From JBCCFW01 sp039029535 (lineage in GTDB: Bacteria > Acidobacteriota > JBCCFW01), in NCBI GenBank assembly GCA_039029535.1, contig JBCCFW010000067.1:1-35411 (forward strand): a stretch of DNA of 35,411 nucleotides, read 5' to 3'. Each line of letters opens with the position of its first letter. The stretch's first letter is position 1. The notes under the pieces are model-generated. The model was not told where the DNA came from. It made no database searches and worked only from the letters and a program-made list of their open reading frames with translations. A program made the position numbers and the translations under genes. Below are positions 31,530 through 35,411 of the stretch, in pieces.

Positions 31530-32150
31530 TCAACGCTTCTCCAGGATGCGAATGGAGAAAACGTTGCTGTCGAAGTCGCTCAGCTCGCTCAGGCCGACGC
31601 TTCGGGTGAGGGGATCCTTGATGAGGTACTCCGTGCCGTCGCGACCCACGATGAGCACCCAGTGCTGCACTCCCGACCACAGCCGGATCTTGGTGATCAC
31701 GGGATTGCCCTCCTCGAGGGCTCGTTCGATGCGCTCGTGGCTCGGCTCGGACGGGATCACCACGCGCACGGCCCGCTCGGTGAAGAGCTCCACCGAGTCC
31801 CACTTGACCCAGCCTCGCTCGGTGTAGCCCTCGTTCGCCACCAGCCAGCGGTTGAGCGCACCCGGATCGGTCTCGATGCCGTGCACGGCCAGTCCCATGC
31901 TCACGCAGGAGATCGTGCAGCCGACACCTCGCAGGGTCTCGTTGCTCCCGCCGATGCGATCCGATCCCCAGCGCTCGTCGCCTTGACGATGAAACGGCTC
32001 CTTGCCGAGATCGAAGGCCGCGACGGAGCGAGGGCTGACCGGCGCGATGCCCTCGGACGGCTGCTCGGGACCACCGCACGAGATGGTCGACAAGAAGAAG
32101 AGCGAGGCGATCACTCGCCCACAGTCCCGACGGTGGCTCGAACTGGCCAT
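31530..32150 (-). CDS. Lipoprotein with C39-like papain-fold peptidase domain
   Basis: Start at 32150 after GGAGGGAG. The short signal (VIASLFFLSTISC) ends at a probable lipid-modified Cys 25. Residues about 60-206 match the peptidase C39-like (C39_2) fold: the nucleophile region GVGCTISCVSMG (Cys 78), EEGNPVITKIRLWSG, the His of VQHWVLIVG (His 163) and the Asp of YLIKDPLT (Asp 179), in the order expected for a Cys-His-Asp triad. C39 enzymes often cut after double Gly, but stand-alone lipoproteins of this type have no known substrate. No ABC transporter is adjacent. The chain ends normally with FSIRILEKR. The presence of all three residues suggests it is active. Confidence 0.8.
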   Translation of the reverse strand: MASSSHRRDCGRVIASLFFLSTISCGGPEQPSEGIAPVSPRSVAAFDLGKEPFHRQGDERWGSDRIGGSNETLRGVGCTISCVSMGLAVHGIETDPGALNRWLVANEGYTERGWVKWDSVELFTERAVRVVIPSEPSHERIERALEEGNPVITKIRLWSGVQHWVLIVGRDGTEYLIKDPLTRSVGLSELSDFDSNVFSIRILEKR

Positions 32151-32283
32151 GCTTCTCTCCCTCCGTCTCTTGGATGAGCCAGCCAGGCTCACGCTCGGGT
32201 GCAAGGTAGCACTCGAGACCGTGCACGACGAGCGGGAACACACGATTCCCCTGCCGCGTTGGGCTCGGGTCGTTCCCCGACGG

Positions 32284-32850
32284 TCAGTCGCTGCCGAGCT
32301 CCTCGTCGAGAAGAGAAAACACGAGCAGGTCCCAGTAACGCCCTCGCCAGAACCCCACCTGCCGCAGTCGGCCTTCCTCCGTGAAGCCGAGACTGCTCAG
32401 CAAGCCGGCGGACCGCTCGTTGCCCGGCGTCACCCGAGCCTCGATGCGTCTCATGCCAAGGTCATGGAAGCCGACCTCCAGGACCCGGCGCAAGACCTCT
32501 TTCATGACACCTTGTCCCCAGTGGCTCGGAAGCAAGTCGTAGGCGACCTCGGCGCGGGCTCCGCGCTTCCATTGGACCGTGTTGAACCCACAAGTGCCGA
32601 GAAACTCACCGGTGTCGCGTTGTCGGATCGACCAACGCACGCCGCGCCCTCCCTCATGAAGCCGGTCGGCCCACCCGACGATCTCGCCCGCCTCCTCGAG
32701 AGACGCGAGGTCGTCAAAGTCCAGGAACTCCATGACACGAGGGTCGGAGAAGAGCCCGAGAAGCTCCGGAGCGTCGGCGCTGCACAGACGACGCAGGACG
32801 AAGCGATCGGTCTCGATCTCGCTGGGGATGACGTGCTCGGATGGGGTCAT
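32284..32850 (-). CDS. GNAT-family N-acetyltransferase (RimJ/RimL-like)
   Basis: From the ATG at 32850 the product is 188 residues and begins a few residues before the conserved IETDRFVLRRL. An alternative ATG at 32877 has GAGG 11 bases upstream and would add nine residues; neither has an ideal ribosome site. Features: DPRVMEFLDF, the strand GEFLGTCGFN, ARAEVAYDLLPSHWGQGVMK with the acetyl-CoA loop GQGVMK (112-117), and NERSAGLLSSLGFTEEGRLR. It is related to ribosomal-protein N-terminal acetyltransferases, but many such proteins act on small molecules. It is distinct from the other GNAT gene at 6253-6795 (different loop and tail), so not a recent duplicate. The spacing to the C39-like gene start is 133 bases. 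Confidence 0.88.
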   Translation of the reverse strand: MTPSEHVIPSEIETDRFVLRRLCSADAPELLGLFSDPRVMEFLDFDDLASLEEAGEIVGWADRLHEGGRGVRWSIRQRDTGEFLGTCGFNTVQWKRGARAEVAYDLLPSHWGQGVMKEVLRRVLEVGFHDLGMRRIEARVTPGNERSAGLLSSLGFTEEGRLRQVGFWRGRYWDLLVFSLLDEELGSD

Positions 32851-33137
32851 CGACGGAGAGTAGTCACGGCCCGCCATGGCGACAAGACCTCGTCCCTCAG
32901 CAAGCCCTGCTCGTCCATTGGCCCGGAGCATTCGCGTGTCTTCGCCGCGAATGGCCGGAGACGCTAGCCGAGAAGGGCGAACGTAGGAGCGAGGACTGGA
33001 GGCGCACTTCGACAGTGCGTTGAGGACCGAGGGACGAGTACGCCCTTCGCAGGCAGTAGCTCTGGCTACGCAGCAGGAGACTCATGAATGCTTCGGGTTA
33101 GACTGCACGAGCTCGTGGCGACCGACTGAAGCTCCCG
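32851..33137. promoter_or_regulatory. Divergent intergenic region with a candidate leader ORF
   Basis: These 287 bases lie between the GNAT gene and the phosphotransferase-like gene. Apart from the possible short leader ORF at 33088-33129 I see no gene, RNA or strong hairpin. Promoters for both flanking genes must be here, but no clear -35/-10 pair can be named. Confidence 0.35.
33088..33129 (+). CDS. Possible 13-codon leader ORF
   Basis: CAGGAG is followed four bases later by ATG (33084) of a five-codon ORF and, overlapping it, by ATG (33088) of MLRVRLHELVATD, whose TGA ends eight bases before the ATG at 33138 of the phosphotransferase-like gene. This is the layout of a translated leader that could couple or attenuate the downstream gene. 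It may be chance, since the ORF is very short. Confidence 0.25.
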   Translation: MLRVRLHELVATD

Positions 33138-34154
33138 ATGCGAACGCCGCGTTCCGAGCCTTCCTGCATGAGCACCATCCCGACCGAGCTGGCCCGGCTC
33201 TGCCGAAGTGTCCTGGGAGCGACTCCCGACAGCATGGACGGCTACACGACCGGTCCCAAGGGAAAGGCCCGCGACACCCACCAGATCCATGTCGACGGGA
33301 TCTCCTACTTCGCGACACGGCGGGAGAGCGCAGCCGTGGCCGAGAAGGAAGCCCGGGTGCTCGAAGCGCTGTCGAAGCGAGCTGCGCCCGTGCCCCGCTT
33401 CCTCGCGTTCGAGGACGGCTGGTTGCTCCAAGAGTCGGCTGGAGAGAAGCGCCTCTCCGAGGCATTGAACGAAGTCGATGCTGCGGAAGCACGAGCTCTT
33501 CTCGAGAGGGCCTGTGACGGCCTGGCGTCCATCCAGGCCATCGGAGCCGAGGCCGAGCTCGCAGCGGTCGTGACACCGTTCGCTACCGGTGAAGAGACGG
33601 CCGACCGCCTCCTCGCCATCCCGGACCGCATCTCCGAGCTTGCTGGCGTGGCTCCACCGAGCATCGACGACACGACCAGGCGCCGCCTGCGTGAGCACCT
33701 CGCCTCGCCCGGGTCGTCGTTCATCAAGTGGGACGCCCGACCGGCCAACGCGGCGGTGGGTGCCGACGGAGCCATCCGCTGGTTCGACTGGCAACACTGC
33801 AATCGTCGGCACCGAGCCGACGACCTGGTGTGGTTCGCCTGTGACGAGAGCGTGCCCGCGGCATCGGAGCCGACGACACTACTGACCACCCTTGCATCGA
33901 GCTGGGGCGCTGGCCCCGACTACGTGGCTGCACTCGGAGTCGCCCACGTCGGCACGCGGATGCTGAGCCTCCTCACCGGACCGGTCGGCTTGTCGGCGTC
34001 CTGGCGGGACTGCCTGGCTCACGACTGGTGTGGCTCACGAGAGTCGGCCTGCCGGCTCAGCCGACGTGGAGCAGAAGTGGCCCGACTCACGGATCTCACC
34101 GCCGGCTTCGTCGGCTGGTTCGAGTCCTTGTCCGAGAGCTTCGCGAACGCCTGA
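33138..34154 (+). CDS. Aminoglycoside phosphotransferase-like (APH/kinase-fold) protein
   Basis: The 338-residue chain (an ATG at 33168 is an equally plausible start giving 328; neither has a ribosome site of its own) has a kinase-like C-lobe. IKWDARPANAAV (196-207) occupies the place of the Brenner motif HxDxxxxN, with Asp 199 and Asn 204, and IRWFDWQHCNRR (213-224) supplies the metal-binding Asp 217 in place of DFE. RADDLVWFACDE follows, as in APH-family proteins. The usual His before the catalytic Asp is replaced by Lys-Trp. The N-lobe Lys that holds ATP is not obvious. It could phosphorylate a small alcohol or sugar; resistance to an antibiotic cannot be claimed. It converges on the two-TM protein gene, seven bases away. 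Confidence 0.7.
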   Translation: MRTPRSEPSCMSTIPTELARLCRSVLGATPDSMDGYTTGPKGKARDTHQIHVDGISYFATRRESAAVAEKEARVLEALSKRAAPVPRFLAFEDGWLLQESAGEKRLSEALNEVDAAEARALLERACDGLASIQAIGAEAELAAVVTPFATGEETADRLLAIPDRISELAGVAPPSIDDTTRRRLREHLASPGSSFIKWDARPANAAVGADGAIRWFDWQHCNRRHRADDLVWFACDESVPAASEPTTLLTTLASSWGAGPDYVAALGVAHVGTRMLSLLTGPVGLSASWRDCLAHDWCGSRESACRLSRRGAEVARLTDLTAGFVGWFESLSESFANA

Positions 34155-34161
34155 CGACGCT

Positions 34162-35411
34162 TCAGAACAGGCCGGCCAGCCCTCGCAGCTCTTCCTGCAT
34201 CTCCCTCAAGTCGATGCCTCGGAGCTCCGCCTCGAGCATCCGCGCGCGGACGACACCGACCTGCTGCTGCCAGTGGCTGAGCTCTTCTCCATTGCGGACG
34301 TGGACCACGAGCCGTCGTCCATCCTCGTCGGTGGGCAGCAAGGACCGAGGCCTCTCGCGCTCCTCGTCAGCCCCCTCGATGGAACGCTGCTTGAGGAACA
34401 CGTCGCGCCAGGTGGCGAAGAGTCGCCGCGCCTCCTCGGCCTGCGCACGACGAAGCGACTCGAACCAGACCTCGTCGTCGTTCGCCCCCTGCTCGTCACC
34501 GCCCTCGCTGGCCGCGCTCGACGTCTTGCCGAGTGACGCCACCAGGCGGAGCAGCAACACGACGACCGGTGTCACGAGGGCACCCAGCACGACGCCGAGA
34601 ACGAGACCGAAGCGACCGTCGGACTGCGAGCCGAGCCAGCCACCGAGACCGGCGAGCACGACCGTCGGGATCACGTACCAGCCGAGCGACCGACCCTTTG
34701 GCTCGGGCTCGGCTTCCTGAGGCTGGTCGCGAAGCGCATCGTCGCCAGACGTCCCCATCGCCACCTGCTCGCGGAGGTGAGCGAGGAAGCCCTGGAGACC
34801 GAGAGCCTCGACCCAGGCAGGGAGACTCCCCCAGTGCTCGAGCTCCGGTTCGAGCACCGAGCCCGTGCCGGCCAGCACTCGGTGCAGGGCGTTGGCGTCG
34901 AGGGGGAAGCCGCCGGCTCGCAAGCGCTCCTCGAGCGACTCGGTCTCCTTCCGAGCGGCGGCGAGCAGGGCCTTCCGCACGGTCTGCTCCTGGAGAAGCG
35001 CAGCCTGAAGAGACAGCGGAAAGACGTCGCTGCTTGCGAGCTGCTCCAGCTCGTCTCGCGGCCAGGGGCTCTCGAGGTCGACGTGTCCTTCCAACCCCAT
35101 CTCGAGACGGCCCGTTCCCAGCAGGCTGCCGAGACCGAAGTAGCCCTCTTCGAGGACGGCGAGTCGATCACCGGAGCCGAAGAGCGACAGCGCGACGTGG
35201 GTGTCGTCGACGTTCGAGGCCCGAAGCGCCGGAGCCGATGCCTGTCGGGAGAGGAGCGAGAGCTGCCAGTCGACGTGGTCGGGATCGATGTCTCGACTCG
35301 CCACGACGGCGAAGGTCCAGGCTCCGAGCTGGCGCCCTGCCACGCCGAGACGCTGAGTGAAGGCGTCGGGGTCGACACCGCGGGCGGCGAGGAGCTCGAC
35401 TCGGAAGGCCA
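34162..35411 (-). CDS. Hypothetical protein with two transmembrane helices (5' end outside window)
   Basis: The frame is open to the right edge; codons beyond the GTG at 35343 read AARGVDPDAFTQRLGV, so the true start lies outside and at least 415 residues are visible. Numbered from that GTG, residues 1-200 are soluble and mixed (FAVVASRDIDPDHVDWQ, LEEGYFGLGSLLGTG). Residues about 222-239 and 246-268 are two closely spaced hydrophobic helices with small-residue turns, like a hairpin. The last 120 residues are charged and helical (EARRLFATWRDVFLKQ, LSHWQQQVGVVRARML). I recognise no family. The layout, large N-domain, TM hairpin and soluble C-domain on the same side, would suit a membrane-tethered cytoplasmic protein. 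Confidence 0.65.
   Translation of the reverse strand, partial: AFRVELLAARGVDPDAFTQRLGVAGRQLGAWTFAVVASRDIDPDHVDWQLSLLSRQASAPALRASNVDDTHVALSLFGSGDRLAVLEEGYFGLGSLLGTGRLEMGLEGHVDLESPWPRDELEQLASSDVFPLSLQAALLQEQTVRKALLAAARKETESLEERLRAGGFPLDANALHRVLAGTGSVLEPELEHWGSLPAWVEALGLQGFLAHLREQVAMGTSGDDALRDQPQEAEPEPKGRSLGWYVIPTVVLAGLGGWLGSQSDGRFGLVLGVVLGALVTPVVVLLLRLVASLGKTSSAASEGGDEQGANDDEVWFESLRRAQAEEARRLFATWRDVFLKQRSIEGADEERERPRSLLPTDEDGRRLVVHVRNGEELSHWQQQVGVVRARMLEAELRGIDLREMQEELRGLAGLF

Noticed and set aside
1..35411. tRNA, rRNA, riboswitch, integrase or transposase genes
   Set aside because: None could be recognised in any intergenic region or reading frame.

Overview
The window is GC-rich DNA with dense coding on both strands. 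The gene content suggests a free-living bacterium of the Planctomycetota/Acidobacteriota type. The clues are many Sec-exported multi-domain proteins built from Cys-rich, FG-GAP, ELWxxDGT, PKD/Ig-like and collagen-like modules, IPTL-type C-terminal sorting tails, a TIGR02999-like ECF sigma factor divergent from a kinase-ATPase-TPR fusion, and very large STAND-type signalling proteins. This placement is inferred from gene content; the window holds no rRNA, tRNA or phylogenetic marker. I see no insertion sequence, integrase, CRISPR array or phage gene.

Layout. 1-308 is the 3' end of a spermidine-synthase-like methyltransferase. 436-5750 (minus) holds three exported proteins: an FG-GAP/Asp-Cys-repeat protein translationally coupled to an M28 metallopeptidase, and a Cys-rich repeat protein. 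6253-7915 (plus) has a GNAT acetyltransferase and a tandem DUF2004-like protein. At 7957-9559 two gene remnants meet head to head, each apparently missing its 5' end; the plus-strand one is a second Cys-rich repeat protein. 9578-12760 (minus) is a Ser/Thr kinase-STAND ATPase-TPR gene split by one in-frame TAG. A VOC-family protein and a large Ig/PKD-like secreted protein follow (12839-15686, minus). 16019-19030 (plus) carries two tandem ELWxxDGT-repeat proteins with IPTL-like tails. 19040-23352 is an ECF sigma factor divergent from an intact kinase-STAND-TPR protein. 23455-26232 (minus) is an XRE-STAND-TPR regulator, divergent from a collagen-like secreted protein (26422-27555) that ends at a strong terminator. 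27776-30715 is a secreted reprolysin-like metalloprotease. The right end has a lipoprotein, a C39-like lipoprotein, a second GNAT, a phosphotransferase-like protein with a possible leader ORF, and a two-TM protein running off the window.

How the parts may work together. Six of the nine exported non-lipoproteins end in the same roughly 95-residue fnIII-like module, which closes on a C-terminal Cys-Pro. The two ELWxxDGT proteins carry IPTL-like tails instead, so two surface-retention or maturation routes may coexist. Three related STAND/TPR sensors, two with kinase front ends and one with a DNA-binding front end, lie among these surface genes and could plausibly control some of them, but nothing in the sequence proves that link. 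The observations most worth follow-up are the TAG-split kinase, the shared Cys-Pro C-terminal module and the head-to-head truncation near 8182-8281.
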